Positions 43,591 through 56,335 of a stretch of 64,000 nt of DNA are shown here, in pieces (the stretch's first letter is position 1; every line of letters begins with the position of its first letter). Location: the NCBI GenBank assembly GCA_905221605.1, contig CAJNDS010002357.1:296001-360000 (forward strand). Reading direction: 5' to 3'. Below the pieces are notes generated by a model. That model saw only the letters and a list, made by a program, of their open reading frames with translations, was not told the DNA's origin and searched no databases. Position numbers and translations under genes: made by a program. The stretch comes from Symbiodinium natans. Taxonomy: Eukaryota; Sar; Dinophyceae; Suessiales; Symbiodiniaceae.

Positions 43591-44849
43591 TGCTAAAACA
43601 GAGCGTCTATGCAAAAACAGCCATTTCTGAACAGCTGATTGTGTAACTGGGCGGAAGCGCTGCAAGCCCCTAACAAATACCCTAACCGCTCCATTCCCCA
43701 AGTAAGACCACGGCCAAAATCATTCTTGGTCAATACTTTGGTGCGTATGGGGAATGTGCGTGCGCGTCTTCCTGTGCGTGTGCGTCTGTGTGGGCGTGTG
43801 TGTGTGTGTGTGTGTACAGCCCATTCAGTATAGATCACCTTTTCTTGAAGGCATGTCGCAAACGATGTTACAACCGCTTAGCAATTACCGTGATCATCCA
43901 CATGAACCTCGAAGTCCAATGCCGCTTCAAAGCGTCAATTCACTGCACCACAGGAACATCCAGGCCCACCCGGGACCTTGCTGACATACTGCGAAAAGGC
44001 GTTCCTGGGTTGGTTGCATTCCAGCACGCTTCATCCGCACCCCCAACAACCCTGAAACTCGAAGCTTGGAAATCTTGACGTGAGGTGTAAGACGGATTTC
44101 AGGACGGTGCTTTCACTTAAGCAAACCCTACATACAGACTTGTGTGCTACTCCGTACGAACACCCTGCGGGGCTTCGGGTCGAGCATCGTTTCGAGTTTA
44201 GGAGTGCTGAGGGCTTGAAAGCACAGCTTTGCGGAGCCCTGCTGAGCTGTAGGCTTTTCCTGGGCATGCACTGCTCGCGGGGTCTGCCAAGACACCTGAA
44301 AGTGAGTAAAACGTCAGGGCTTGAGCATCAGCTGCCACCTTTGGCGGCAGGAAAATTTCGAACAACACCCATGTTCCATAATTCCGGAGTTCCGAAAAGG
44401 AGGTTTCTCATGGGGTTCTTATTGCAAGGACTCCTGCACCCTAAGCCTGGCTGGACCTAATGGTGAACAGGTTCCTCAGCCCATGTTTCCGGAAGCTCCC
44501 ATGCAAACAGAAGATGATATCTGCATTGTGCACTACTGCTCCATGCCCATGATGCCATTTTGGCTATGGTGATATCAGCACTGGTTCAGCTATGTACAGC
44601 ACAAAACTGGCCAGGACAACTCTGCTGAAAGACTGCGTGATGGGTTATTGGCTCAAGCTCGCTGATGCGTCAGGCGTATGGCGCAAGGAACGTCACAGTC
44701 GAACTTTTAGCGATCACACAGCATGGATACGGCTCTCCTCATGCCTCTTTCGTGCCCATTATATGAGCAGCCTGCCGAGCGCTCAAGACTTGAGTTGTCA
44801 GCCTGTGCACCACGAGTTGGTGGGAGCCGCTTCTGTCCGACATGAGTGC

Positions 44850-45179
44850 CACTTCCAGGGCCGTGTGCCCTGATGAGTTCTTCATGTCGACCTGAGCGTC
44901 CGCCTTGATGAGTAGGTCGACAATCTCATGATATCCCAGTCTTGCAGCAATATGGAGAGGAAAGATGAGCCGTCCCCCCATGACCCGCGGTTCGTTGACA
45001 TTTTCCGAGAAGCTCTGCGACTTCAGAAAATCTTGCAACCTGCGGTCGCTTCTTATGCTCCGCTTGGACCTCGATCGCTGGGTCTCAGCATCAGCACAGT
45101 CCAGGTGCTTCAGGACTGGAGCATGTGGGGTATCCTCGAAGTTGTCTGCTGCCGCAAAGGGCACCATCGTTGGGAAAAC
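44850..45179 (-). CDS. Ankyrin-repeat protein exon
   Basis: One open exon of exactly 110 codons, from CAG|GTT to GTG|GCA (GC donor). The C-terminal half contains a clear ankyrin unit, PLHIAARLGYHEIVDLLIKA followed by DAQVDMKNSSGHTALEV, the start of the next unit. The N-terminal half (KRSIRSDRRLQDFLKSQSF) is charged and not recognised. Ankyrin repeats bind other proteins; the partner is unknown. Exons on either side were not resolved. Confidence 0.75.
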
Positions 45180-45427
45180 CTGGCCCATAGATATCATCTG
45201 ATCTTGGCTGCAGCTTCTCTAAAACTACAGTACACCTCAAAAACACGGCTGCACGCGGACATTGAGACACTCGCATCATCAGCTTGCACTTTCCAAGGCC
45301 CAAGCCTTAGTTTAAAAGCCACAGACGACTTTCGACCTGATTCCTTGCCCCCACTGTCTCTGAAACCCAAACCCCCGAGTCGTGAGCTCTGTCTGAGCCT
45401 TCCCTCAAACCACCTTGGAGACTATAA

Positions 45428-45499
45428 AAGGGGGGGGGGGGGGGGGGTGCTAGAATCCCTAAAGGATTAAGGACTGTTAGTATAGGGGGGGAACATCCC
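45428..45499. mobile_element. Family A element, right half with poly-G
   Basis: A G-run of about 18 replaces the left end; AATCCCTAAAGGATTAAGGA then AGGGGGGGAACATCCC remain. Confidence 0.65.
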
Positions 45500-45649
45500 A
45501 ATCAACTATGCAACACATGCGAGCCACGCGGCTCGAAGTCCAGAGGCTCCCAGCTCATCGGTCCTGGAGGGAGAGCTCCTGCCTCGGCGTCGCAGCTGCT
45601 TCGCCGCTTCGTGGGGCTTCGCTTCGGTCTTGTAAGAAAATTGAGGGTT

Positions 45650-45729
45650 TTGGGTCTAGGGTTCAGGGTTCAGGGTTTAGGGTTCAGGGTTCAGGGTTTA
45701 GGGCTTAGAGTTTAGGGTTTAGGGTTTAG
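45650..45729. repeat. Degenerate TTTAGGG/TTCAGGG array
   Basis: About eleven heptamers, half of them TTCAGGG. Confidence 0.9.
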
Positions 45730-46026
45730 CTCAGGAACCGTGTGCCAACAGCGAGACAGCGGAGTGCCCCCGAGTGCCCAACGCGTGCATGTACTCCTTA
45801 CTCTTTTGGAGGCCCTTTTTCTGCATCTGGATCACCTGCGCATGTGCTTATTGACGGAGTCGAGATGTGGCTCCTCCCTCAATCTGAGTCGCACTTGATG
45901 TTTCGGACAAGAGCATCGTTCTGGTCTTGCCTGCTTGCCCATTTCCCTCGGCTTCAAATAGCACGATCTTACTCCAAACCTCTTGCGCTTGTGCTGCCCT
46001 TTATCAACCGACGAGATGGGTCCCGC

Positions 46027-46087
46027 CTTGTCCGAGGGGACATGGGCCATGACCAGGTAGCGATGGTTCATCTCAATGTCCCCGAAC
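46027..46087 (-). CDS. Candidate exon, unidentified conserved-looking
   Basis: CAG acceptor, frame FGDIEMNHRYLVMAHV then PSDK, donor AAG|GCG (GC); 61 nt. It may belong to the same gene as the ankyrin exon downstream. Confidence 0.5.
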
Positions 46088-46649
46088 CTGTCCAGGGTTT
46101 AGGTTATGAACACGGGCTCGGAAACGCTGCCGAGGCCCAAGCCGGCCCCTCTCACTGAAACGTCTCTGCACCCCAAACCCTGTGCGAGAAAGCGGGCGCA
46201 CTTCGCCGCCGTGTCTACTTCACCGCGGTTGCGCCAGAACCTCGGTCAACTTAGGTACCGAAACAAAACGAAACAAGGACGTGGGAGGGGCCATGAAGGC
46301 GCCCTCTCCTACAGCTCAGAGACTGTCTCTGAGATTTGATGACAAAGGCCTCTGGGCTTTGTGTGCAAAACAGAATGGCAAAAACCTGAACTACTGTTGG
46401 GAAGTGTGGGCGACGGTGAAACACTCGGGGCTTGCGGATGACGCGCTTCCTCTCCTGTTCTAGACCTGTATACCACATGCATAGCGTGGATCCGCAGAAC
46501 CACGACACTGAGAGAACCTAAACCGGACAGGAAGAGGTCCCGAATCTTGCCTATCTCATTCTGCCAGTCTGTCATGAGAACCCAATCATGCGCACTCTTT
46601 CAAGAACCGCCAAAAATGCAACAACCACAGGCCGTGCAAATCCGAAACT

Positions 46650-47130
46650 GAGGAGAAGGCTCACACTCCTTGCGGCACGCATCTGTAAGCTTCTCCTGAC
46701 AGCTGGGGAGCTCCCGGCCAGCTTTGGCGATGCCCCATGGCTAAGCCCAGAGAGGATTCTTTTAAATGTCTGGTCATGGACAAACCTTCGCCTACGCCTC
46801 TGATACTGTTTGTGCACGGATGTGCACGGCCTTCTTCCCCAACCCACCCCTGAAACCCCAACACACTTGGCTTACTGCCTCGGGCGGCACCTGCCTCTTT
46901 ACACAGTCCTAAAGGCTGAGGGGGGGGGGGGGGGTCGGGGAAGCAGGATGTCTGCATTGAAGCCTGCCTCGGTCCTCAATACCTCTTTATTACCTGACAC
47001 TTGCGGGCTCTGCCTTTCGTGGGGCTTTGGGGGCGGCCTTGAAGTCACGAATGGTGTCCGTCAGAAACACAGGCACCAAGTGGTTGCTACCTGGCCCAAG
47101 TCGATGGCTTTGGCATTCAGGATTCAAGGA
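46650..47130 (-). CDS. Possible exons, unidentified
   Basis: Two minus-strand frames look protein-like: VPVFLTDTIRDFKAAPKA with RKAEPASVR then stop (about 46990-47080), and AKAGRELPSCQEKLTDACRK (about 46670-46740). Boundaries were not resolved. Confidence 0.25.
46919..46934. repeat. Poly-G run
   Basis: About 15 G. Confidence 0.9.
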
Positions 47131-47199
47131 AGCATCTCTCTTTTTCATGCAGTGCACAGCAGGATCAAGCAACCTGAACAAGCTCACAGTGAATCCTAG

Positions 47200-47960
47200 C
47201 AGACAATTGTAGACAATTCCATCGTTCCGAAGCGGCTGCACTGATCCTCGTCTACACACGTCGCATCTAGGGGGCAAAGGTCCATGAGAATTGCTGGGGG
47301 GCTTTTTTTTTTCTCGGCAGGACAAACAGTGACTACGACTGAGACTGGGCATTCTTGCCCTTCTCGGCACCAGGGCCCCCCGAAGAGTTGCGAAAACAGC
47401 TCTACTCGCAGCTTCTTAACAGTCGTTCTTGTGAAAGCCAAAGAAAGACAAGACTTACTCAGGGCCAATTAACGCAACTCAAAGTCGTGCATTCTGGAAT
47501 CGCGATATCTTACACCGATCTAATTAATTCACAAATCAGGTTAAACTACAATTAGATGTAGATCAGAGGAAACTCGGATGAAGTAAAATGAATAGAGGAC
47601 GCGGGCGCTCCACTTCCTTCACTAATAAAGGTTTTCCGAACTGGAGAAAAGAATGGAGAGCAATACAGGCAAGCAATGAATCAGCACATGCAATACATGT
47701 GCTGTCAATACTTGTTCTTGTTTCCACGTGTTCGCTTTTTCTTGTTGCTCATGCCTCTTTCACTTCATCAGCTGGATTGCTTAAGGATGCTGTCATGCTG
47801 TTCCGTGCTTGTTTGATTCGAAAGTGCAGAGGGTGGGTCTTGGTTGTTGCAGAGAACAAGTCCTTCTCACAAAGGCCTGACACGCACACGACATCACGGA
47901 AGCTACTCTAGACTGTGCTGCTCCCAGCGGTTCATGCAAACATCTGAAGTGCATGCCTCG
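47200..47960. other. No gene seen
   Basis: Short open frames only, with no motif or splice pattern. Confidence 0.35.
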
Positions 47961-47967
47961 CGAACCG

Positions 47968-48046
47968 TAAACCCTAAACCCTAAACCCTCAACCCTAAAC
48001 CCTAAACCCTAAACCCTCAACCCTAAACCTTAAACCCAACACCCAA
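47968..48046. repeat. CCCTAAA array
   Basis: About eleven units with CCCTCAA variants. Confidence 0.9.
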
Positions 48047-48142
48047 AACCCAGAGGTGGCCTGCCGTCGGCTCCGCACTTGCCCTGATGAGACGCAAAGC
48101 GTAGGGCATTCAAGCGAGGATTGCGACGACAGCAATATAAAG

Positions 48143-48229
48143 CAATATGGGGGGGGCTTTCCGATACTAGGGGGTACCTTATTGCTTGACCATATTGGGG
48201 GTCCCCTATTTTCGTCAATCCCCATATTG
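48143..48229. mobile_element. Family B element, diverged
   Basis: CAATATGGGGGGGGCTTTCC and TTTTCGTCAATCCCCATATTG are the ends, with GGGGGTACCTTATTG and CCATATTGGGGGTCCCC inside. Confidence 0.65.
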
Positions 48230-48732
48230 TGCTGTCCACATGGTTCGATTGCTTGGTGGCTTCGTTGGTTCCTTGCGGGAAGGTTTCACATTTGTTTTGC
48301 CGTACCTGTATGGTCTGATGCTGCAATTGGGCGGATTTACTGTGTAACAGTAGCATGCAAGGAGTTGTAAGAAGCACTTTGTTCGTGAGCAAGTCGCTGG
48401 GGGGGGAACGGGCCTAGTGAAATTCAGGTTCTGCCGCGGTTTGTGATATGCCCATGGCTGGTGGGTTTGCCGAAACATGCACAAGATGAAGCATTGCTTT
48501 GGCAACTGTCCAAAACATCTCCAAAATGCTGGATTCTTCAGAATGCTGTGTATTTTGGAGATGCATATGTGTGTATATGTGTGTGCGCATGTGCGGGAGC
48601 GCGTGTCTCTGTGTGTGCGCACTCACCAGACATGCCATATACTTGTGTGTGCCCGTGCGGGTGAACGATTGCGGGAGTGTGCGTGTCATGTAATGTCGTG
48701 TCCGGTCGTCTGCACTCGTCGTCTGCACTCGT

Positions 48733-48905
48733 CGTGCGCGGGCGTGTCGTGTGCAGGCGTGTCATGCGCGGGCGCATCGTGTGCGGGCGTGTCGTGCGCG
48801 GGCGTGTCGTGTGCGGGCGTGTCGTGCGTGGGCGTGTCGTGTGCGGGCGTCTCGTTCGCGGGCGTGTCGTGTGCGGGCGTGTCGTGTGCGGGCGTGTGCG
48901 CTTGA
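48733..48905. repeat. 15-bp minisatellite GTGTCGTG[T/C]GCGGGC
   Basis: About eleven units. Both strands stay open, giving artificial repeats such as AHDTPAHDTP. Confidence 0.95.
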
Positions 48906-49323
48906 GACATGGCCCTGCACTTTGTGTGTGGTTAGTGTTCTTGAGGCATGGCCCTCGGAGGACACTTACTTTGCCAAGGCGCTGCGCTCCACCGGCTCCA
49001 AACTCGATCTTGAGGCCTTTGGCCTTAAAGCGCCAAGCAGAAAGTAAAAGCCAAACTGCGACGACGGCGACGACGACTAGTGCGCTACTCCTGAAAATGC
49101 TACTTCTCCTGCTACTTAATACTGGCTACTGCCTGCTACTAATTACAGTTACGACTTGCCGCTAACTACTACTCATTACTACTCAACATTCCTTGTACTC
49201 ATACTGGTTATGCTGCCTATGCCACTTGCTACTTCTGGTACTTGTGTGACTAAGAAGTTAATCGCGGGAATGGAAAGGGTAATAGTTCATGGGTGATGTA
49301 TCATTCAATGTATCATGGGAGCA

Positions 49324-49409
49324 GAAGTAGTAGGAGTAGGAGTAGGAGTAGGAGTAGGAGTGGAGTAGGAGTAGGAGTAGGAGTAGGAGTTGGAGTAGGA
49401 GGAGGAGGG

Positions 49410-49470
<61 letters not shown>
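49324..49470. repeat. Compound AGTAGG / GGAGCA / GCA microsatellite
   Basis: AGTAGG hexamers grade into GGAGCA hexamers and then into GCA triplets. Confidence 0.95.
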
Positions 49471-49471
<1 letters not shown>

Positions 49472-50129
49472 TGCCTCTCACCACTCGTACTACAGGTATC
49501 GGGAGCTACCCTTTCCTGATCGCTAGTTGTCGTCTTAAACCTGGGTGGAAGAAGAACTGCCTACTACCAACAACAATCACAACCATAACAACCAACAACA
49601 ACTTACTTCATTTCATGAAATTTCACTTCGCTACATTTTCATTTTCACTTCACTTAATTTCATTTCACTTCTGTTAACTTCATTTCATGTCCAAGGCTTG
49701 CGTGAGTCAAGGCACAGAATTCCAGGGCTCCCTGTCCAATTCCTCCAACCGAAAGCTACCTGAGGGAGGGCCCCGAAAGCCCAAGCTCACTGGGGCTTCC
49801 TGCCCCAAAGCGCTTGAGGGCAGCCAGGTTCCTCCAAGCTTCCAGGGCTGGAATTGGTTCAGAGGTTTGGGGTTTACTGTATGATCTTCTGCTTCCTTGT
49901 CTTGATCCTATATGCAGAGAACCCTAAAGTGCCCGAAAGAGAGAAAGGAGGCTGCAAAAAGTCCCAGGCCTCTGGTCTTGCCTTTTCCGCTGCGTGCTGC
50001 GGGTGGTCAGAAGCTGGCCAGCCTGGGCAGGGTTGTCTGAATCTGCAAGTCGGTCTTTCCTCCCTGATCGCACTGCTTCTACGACCCTGCGTTCATCGTG
50101 CGCTTGTCTGGTCGGATTCTGGTCGGGTT

Positions 50130-51060
50130 CTGTCGGCTGATGCTCGCCCGGCCCCGGCATGCATGCTTGAGGGCCCCTGCGCAAGTTGCTTGGGCGAGTG
50201 CCTCCATGGTAGAGGGCCCCGGCTGGCCGATGCTCATGATGCTCGCTTGCATGAAACTCGCACGTGTGTGCGTGTGGGTGAGCGCCTTAGCAGTCACAGC
50301 TAGCGAGTCCACGGGCAGCAGGTCCACACGCTAATGTTGCAGCCAATGTTCATGACATAATGATGCTCGCCTGGCCAGGAACCATGGTAAACCAACCGTG
50401 GCCCTTGATATCTCATGATGCTCGCCTTCGCGCATACAGGTTGTTCATGATAGTCGCCCGACGCGGGTTGATTGGGAGAGCACTTCGGCAGCTGATCATT
50501 GTGTCCCCTCGTCGGGAGGCAGGGTAGAGGGGCCCCCGATGCTTGCCCACGGGCGAGTTTTGTGAGCACCTCAGAGGGCCATGGCTCGATTGTGTGGGTA
50601 GCGGCGGTGAGAACCTTGGCAGCTGATACTCATGATTCATGCTTGTTTGGCTGGGATTTGTTGATGCTCATGATGTTTTTGTTGTGCGGGTTGGGGTAAG
50701 CTGATGCTCTCACGATGCTCGCTCGCCGGCTGTGTGGGTGAGCACCCTCAGTGGCTGTCAGCCATCGGTGATGCTCTTGCCTTGAGCAGGTTGTTGTGGC
50801 ACCCCGGGATCCAATTGTTATAACGCTCGCCTGCGCGCATTACATGGCGAATCTATCGGCAGCTTGTTCGATCTCCTTGGCAGCTGATGCAAATAGGTGG
50901 AGTTGTGTGGTCGAGGCTGATCATTGTGATGGTGCTCGCCAGCTCCACCGCTGATACTCCAGATGCTCGCCCAATTGCGAGTCTTCAACTGACATCCGGC
51001 AGCTGGCGCTCTTGACTCATTTCTATCATGGTGCGACTCTGTGCTTCGTGATGCTCGGCT
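50130..51060 (+). repeat. GATGCTCGCC degenerate satellite
   Basis: About fourteen copies of GATGCTCGCC[C/T]GGC or close variants at irregular 40-100-bp spacing. They are often paired with GGGTGAGCACC and GGCAGCTGATGCTCATGATG. The reverse complement occurs at 23840-24200. Confidence 0.65.
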
Positions 51061-51779
51061 TGGCGGTCAAACTTCCGTTAGAAGTCGCAGCGCACCGCAT
51101 AGACTCGTGCGACCTTACAAGGGAACGACCCAATCTTCAACCCTGCAGCCTGAAGCCAACCCTGCAAAGCCTTGCCTGTGCGCCCCAGCCCTCAGCAGGA
51201 GGTTTCCGCTGCGCCTGTTCTCTTGCTGGAGGTCGAAGCTTCGTGTCCAGGTTTCAGGACTTGGGGCTTGAATTCCTGCTCTGAGCATAGAACTTTTCGT
51301 GTATGTCAGTCTCCTATCAAATATCTGCACAGGCTTCGTTCTAAATCGCCTTGGCGTTAGAGCAGTTGTAAGAAAAGCAATTCTGATAACACGCGTCCTA
51401 CATAGCACCCGCATCGATGACGATCTCGGAGATGCCCCAGAGAATTCCCTGAATCCCTAAAAAGCCCAATCGAAGCCGAAACCGAAACCGGACCTTCGGA
51501 AAGCTGCTTTGCAATTCATTTGGGATTTGGGGTTTCGGGGTATGGGATCAACTTGCCTTCGCTATGATTACCTTCCCCTGCGCCCTAAACTCACACAAGC
51601 ACACTCACTCGCTCTTTTTGCTGCGTGAAAGAGTGGCTCAGGTGGGAGAGGACGACGGGCCTTCCCCTGCAAACGTGGCTTTGCAACTTTTCGGCTTGAA
51701 GCAAACCTCAGTTCCTGAAAACCCTACTCTTCGGATTCTAAGGCAAAGTCCAACAAACTCACCCACCAAAGGTTGCGGT

Positions 51780-52000
51780 ACCGGGTTCCCGGGTTGCTAA
51801 GGAATGCTGGAATCCCTACTCTCTTGCCGGAAAAGAGTTTCATTAATTCGGACGGAGTGTCACTGCAGAACCTGCAATATCTTTGTACAACCGTGCGCGC
51901 AGCAGACAGCAACGAGTGATGCAGCAAGCCCCGACTCATGCTCCGCCGACTCATGCTCCACCTCATCGACGTCTGCTGAAACCCTGTAAGCCCGGAACCC
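51780..52000. other. Possible exon, strand undecided
   Basis: Plus strand LLPEKSFINSDGVSLQNLQ and minus strand RYCRFCSDTPSELMKLFSGK both look protein-like. I could not choose. Confidence 0.2.
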
Positions 52001-52377
52001 ACCTGTCATGCCTGTGAAACAGAAGCCTGCAAGCCCGAACCCCCAAGGCTTCCTAATCCTGACTTAGCTGGCTGCGATGTAGTATATATAACTTCAACAC
52101 ACAAGACACAGCTCTCATGGGCCCATGGCGAAGCATCAAACTTCTGTGACACGTGAAAAACAAGCCGCGCTGAACTTTGTGTGCGGTCTGCTTTTGAAAA
52201 CTCGATGCTGTGCCAGCACACGTGCAGGAAAAGTGCGGAGTGGCAGCAGAGGTGGCTCGGCAGTGGCTGGGTTCACTTCCTTTTCTGGCAGGGTTGGGTC
52301 GGAATCGGTTCGTCACGCCTAACAGGAGGAAGACTTTGCAGTTCCGGATGTTGCGTATGCAGGATAGAGTGTAAAGG

Positions 52378-52425
52378 CCTAAACCCTAAACCCTAAGCCC
52401 TAAACCCTAAACCCTAAACGCTAAA
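52378..52425. repeat. CCCTAAA array
   Basis: About six units. Confidence 0.9.
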
Positions 52426-52493
52426 CCCGCACTTTCAGGCTTTTCGGCGTTTGGGTGCTGGAGGCCGAACCTCTCCTTGCACCTAAGCAATTC

Positions 52494-52552
52494 TAAACCC
52501 CAAACCCCAAACCCTAAACCCCAAACCCCAAACCCCAAACCCTAAACCCGAA
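52494..52552. repeat. CCCCAAA/CCCTAAA mixed array
   Basis: Alternating CCCCAAA and CCCTAAA units, a C-to-T variant block. Confidence 0.9.
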
Positions 52553-52559
52553 ACCCACC

Positions 52560-54180
52560 TCCGACCCACCCCAGGCTCCATGATTGGGCTTCCAAGATTA
52601 CAAAATATTGCAAACCTGTGATGTTCGCGCACGCCTTCAGCTACTCTTCAGGAACAGATGGAGAGGTTCCAAGGCACCACTACCACGCGGTCTGCTGCCG
52701 ACATGAGATTCAGGCAGCCTCAAAGATCTCTCTGCACAAAGAAAGCAGGCAAAAAAGCACTTTTGGGATTGGGGCCTGAAGAGCATTCCAACTGCAAGGG
52801 GTCATAGATGATGCATCGAAACATCAATCCAGTAGCTTAAAAAACCAGCGCATCGGCTGCGCAATCTCATAAGCCATGGGTTCAGGAGGTTTCTGGAGTT
52901 TACCGGGTTCAGGGTGTAGGGAATAGGCCATTTGACATAACAGCTAAGCTGCTCATTGTTCCGGCGATGCTACAAGGTCTGTCCGCGACACTGGGAAATC
53001 ATAAGCAACCATAGGTTAACAGCATGAAGCGCTTAATGGAAAATAAATGGTTGCTTTCTCTGTGCTGGCAATTCATCTGTACAAACTTGCCCGGGCTGGC
53101 TGCGACATCTTTGAGCTACAGTCAAAGTTCATTCCACAAACCGCTGAATATTCTACACCGTAGTGACCCTGCCGAGTCGCGACGTTCAACGTATGTTGAC
53201 TGTGGCTCTCTTTGTTATTTGCGGCGTCTGTGCCAGATCAGACTGCAAGGCACGCATCACGCCGTGCGGTGCACCAGCTTATCAGGCTTGTCATCGCGTC
53301 TCAGGGTTAGGGTTTGGTGTTTAGGGTGTAGAAAGGTCACCAAATACGCCCAAACTCCGTGAACTGCCCAAACTTCTCATGCCCCTACTGCTGAACAAGG
53401 GCAGCTGGGGCGCAGCATTGTCAGCGTGGGTATGTTCTGTTGGTGGAGGTTTCCGTCTCGGCTGCCCAGCCTGGGCATCGACTTCTCTCTGTGTTGGTTT
53501 GAACTGATCAGTTTCGTGCAGTTCGGGTTAGGAGCTGCGGGCTTCTCGCCTTGCCAATGGAGACATATTGAGACTGAGGGTCTGTAAGAGGCTGTCGTGC
53601 CATTGCCATATGAGGTACCATGTTACACTGCTTGGCGGCACAGAATCCTGGGCGCCATGCCCGGTGTCGCGCTAATCCTCAATCCAATTCAGACGCCGCC
53701 GCCCCATTTCGCAGGAGCCACGAGGGTCCCGAAGTGCCTGCGCGCAAACTGTAGCAATGTTCCGGTAAAACAAGAAAAGAAAGAACGTGAAGCCCTCAAA
53801 GGTCCTGCCAAACCCTCAATCCCTAGGGCGAGCCATGAAAGTTGTGTGTGCGTGCGGGAACGACATCCCCTCAGTTTGTCATGGGGTGGGCCTGGGGACG
53901 CCCAATTTAGACCCTGAAGGGGTCTGGAATGGGGTCTGCCCCAAAGGGGTTGGCTGCCAATTCGAAAAAGCCACTTCAGACCCCCCCCTCTGGGGGCGCG
54001 AAACCTTGACTATCCTGCTGAGAGAAAACATCAAAACTAATCCGAAATACGTGGTGTTTGCTTAGGGCTTAGGGATGTATATCTAATATCGGCCGCGCCC
54101 CATTACAGACCCCTAAGCCCCCCCTTTCCCGACCCCAGCAAGCTGAGGGGATGGAACGACCAGGGAACTCTCGGCCGGAA
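52560..54180. other. No gene seen
   Basis: A short TTTAGGG remnant near 53302-53330 only. Confidence 0.35.
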
Positions 54181-54208
54181 ATGTCTCCAATAAGCCCGTT
54201 TCACCATC

Positions 54209-54240
54209 CCCCCCCCCACCCCCCCCCCACCCCCCCCCCC
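54209..54240. repeat. Poly-C with A interruptions
   Basis: Three C-runs separated by single A. Confidence 0.9.
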
Positions 54241-54634
54241 GCACAGGATGAGAGAGCACTTGGCATGAAACCAAGCAGGGCAAGCAAGACGGACAATAGG
54301 CTTCAGTAAAGTGTACACCTTCTGTTCCTTAAAATAAAGACCCACGTTAAAGGGCCGTCCCACGCGCACAAGCCCACGCACCGTCAGCGAACACGAGGAG
54401 CACCCGAGAGACCTGAAAGCACTTCAACATTCTAGTCTCGACCTCTCTCAACCTTGAGCTCAGAGGAAAGTTTGATAAGTGGGTACCCCCGGACGCCACC
54501 GCGAAGCCGATGTCTGCCGATGTATCCCCGCCGCCTGCAGCCTGGGCCAAGGCAAAGGCCGCAGGCCGTGCAGGAGGCGTGGCGCGGCTTCGGCGGCGCA
54601 CTGCAGCCACAGCCTCTGTGCTTTCGGGGCTCCT

Positions 54635-54712
54635 TTAGGGCCTTTTCTCAGGGCCTTTTTTCAGGGCCTTTTTTCAGGGCCTCTTTCAGGGCCTCTTTTC
54701 TGGACAGAAGGA
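54635..54712. repeat. GGGCCTTTTTTCA minisatellite
   Basis: Five units of about 15-17 bp of AGGGCCT[T/C]TTTTC. Confidence 0.85.
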
Positions 54713-55454
54713 GAAGAAGCCGTATGAACCGTATGGGACAGACGGAGCCGGGTTTCGTTGGCGCAGGGCTTTCCTTCGGTGGGCTCAGAAAAAAGTTGAT
54801 GTGTCCCTTTTTGATCTGATTCTTCCAGGGCTTCGGGGGTTCAGGGTTCCCCCAGTCTGAGAAGGCTTATTTGAGAGTCGAGGGAGGCGGTGTTTGGCCA
54901 GGGCTCTGAGGCTGGAGGGTAAGCGTTTTGTGACGTCGTATTCGGTTGCAACAGCCCAAGATGGCCTTTGACAGCTTACATAGGCTTACATGTTTGAAAG
55001 GAAGGTGGGGGGGGTGGGGGTTTCCACGGCGACATGCATCTCCCTCTTGCAGATTTAAACGCAGGCGGCGCGCCTCCCCCGCCAGAAAGCCGAGCCCCGG
55101 CTTCTTAGGGGCCTTGGAAGGCGCCTCCCCTGTGGCATAGAGGCTTGAGGGCGTTGCGGGCGTTGCAGGGTTAGGGGGCGGAAAGGGGCGGAGGATCTCT
55201 GGATTTCGGCAGCGTGAGATGTCTTGGGTGCTTGGGTGTTAGCGACGAGCTGGTCATTTCAGAAGTTACTTCGGGCCTTGGGGGGGCTTGGATTCGAGAG
55301 CCAAAGCAGGATTAAGTGCAGATCCTGGCGCTGCAACTGGATGTCTGCGTAAGCAGTTGACTGCAATCAGGGTCTGCAGAAAAAAAGTGCAGGCCCAAGT
55401 ATGGTAGGCTACTGTGCTGCCCCAGACACTGTACCCAAACTAAAGTTCAATCAG

Positions 55455-55570
55455 CTAAGGCCTGCATCTTCGGAGCCAGGCTTCTCCTCCTGCAGAGGAG
55501 TTCTAGCTTTTTAACGGCTCTTCTGCATTGAGAAGCTTCCCCAAGACACTCGGAAACCTTTGCGCCTCCC
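55455..55570 (-). CDS. Possible terminal exon, unidentified
   Basis: KVSECLGEASQCRRAVKKLE then LLCRRRSLAPKMQALAD and a stop. Basic and helical; acceptor not firmly placed. Confidence 0.35.
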
Positions 55571-56139
55571 CGAAAAATAGACAGGCAATCCAAGAACGAG
55601 GGACGAGCATCAGACGATGCCGGATGCTGCGAAGAGAAACTTGATTTTGCCAATCCGAGATCCGAGGCCGCGAGGGGCGGGATGAACGGGGGAGGGGTCC
55701 GGCTCGGAATGCTGGCAGCCTCGAGTCCTACAATCCCTCAACCCCTCAACGCAAACTAATTCCTCAACCCTCAACCGCCATATTTCGTGCCGCATAAATC
55801 TGCCCAATGTCGGTGCTTAGGGCTCGGGCATTTGAACTGTCCCGGTCATAACTACCAGCCCTCAGCCCTCAGCCTTGCCGGGCACAGATGTCTTGGGGCT
55901 GGAAATGCGCTGCCTGGGGCTGTGGGGCTTCAGCGTCCGCCGGGCTCGGGATTCGGATAGTTCAAGGTGAGGCTTGAGGGCTTCGGATGGAGGGGTGTCG
56001 GATATGCTTGCTTTGACCACTTGCCCCGTGGCCGCCATGTGGGTGGAAGGAGGGGAGGCTTGAGGCTGCAGGGCTTACCAGCTTGAGCGACTCCAAATCC
56101 CGAAACCTGAGGGCAAGCGGCAAGAGTCAAAGCCTCGTG

Positions 56140-56335
56140 GCAATTATGGGATTATAGGATTGTAGGATTATTTAATACATTGCTGTAGCTTTTGATTAAT
56201 GAGCATATTCTGATGATTATGTTATTAGACTTCTCGTGTTTTCTGATTCTTATTATTTTCGTCCGATGATTAGATTGTCATATTATTGTATGATTGTGTT
56301 AGTATACTTCTTCTAATTTTATCATATGGTTTCAT
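56140..56335. other. AT-rich island
   Basis: TTATTATTTTCGTCCGATGA-like sequence, similar in style to those at 7085 and 42880. Confidence 0.6.

Noticed and set aside
44555-44572. Possible dinoflagellate spliced-leader sequence (GCCATTTTGGCT)
   Set aside because: Only the central part matches; the CCGTAG start and the TCAAG end of the leader are absent, and no donor context was seen.
48686-48910. Open frames with AHDTPAHDTP-like repeats
   Set aside because: Produced by the 15-bp minisatellite; no unique sequence supports a protein.
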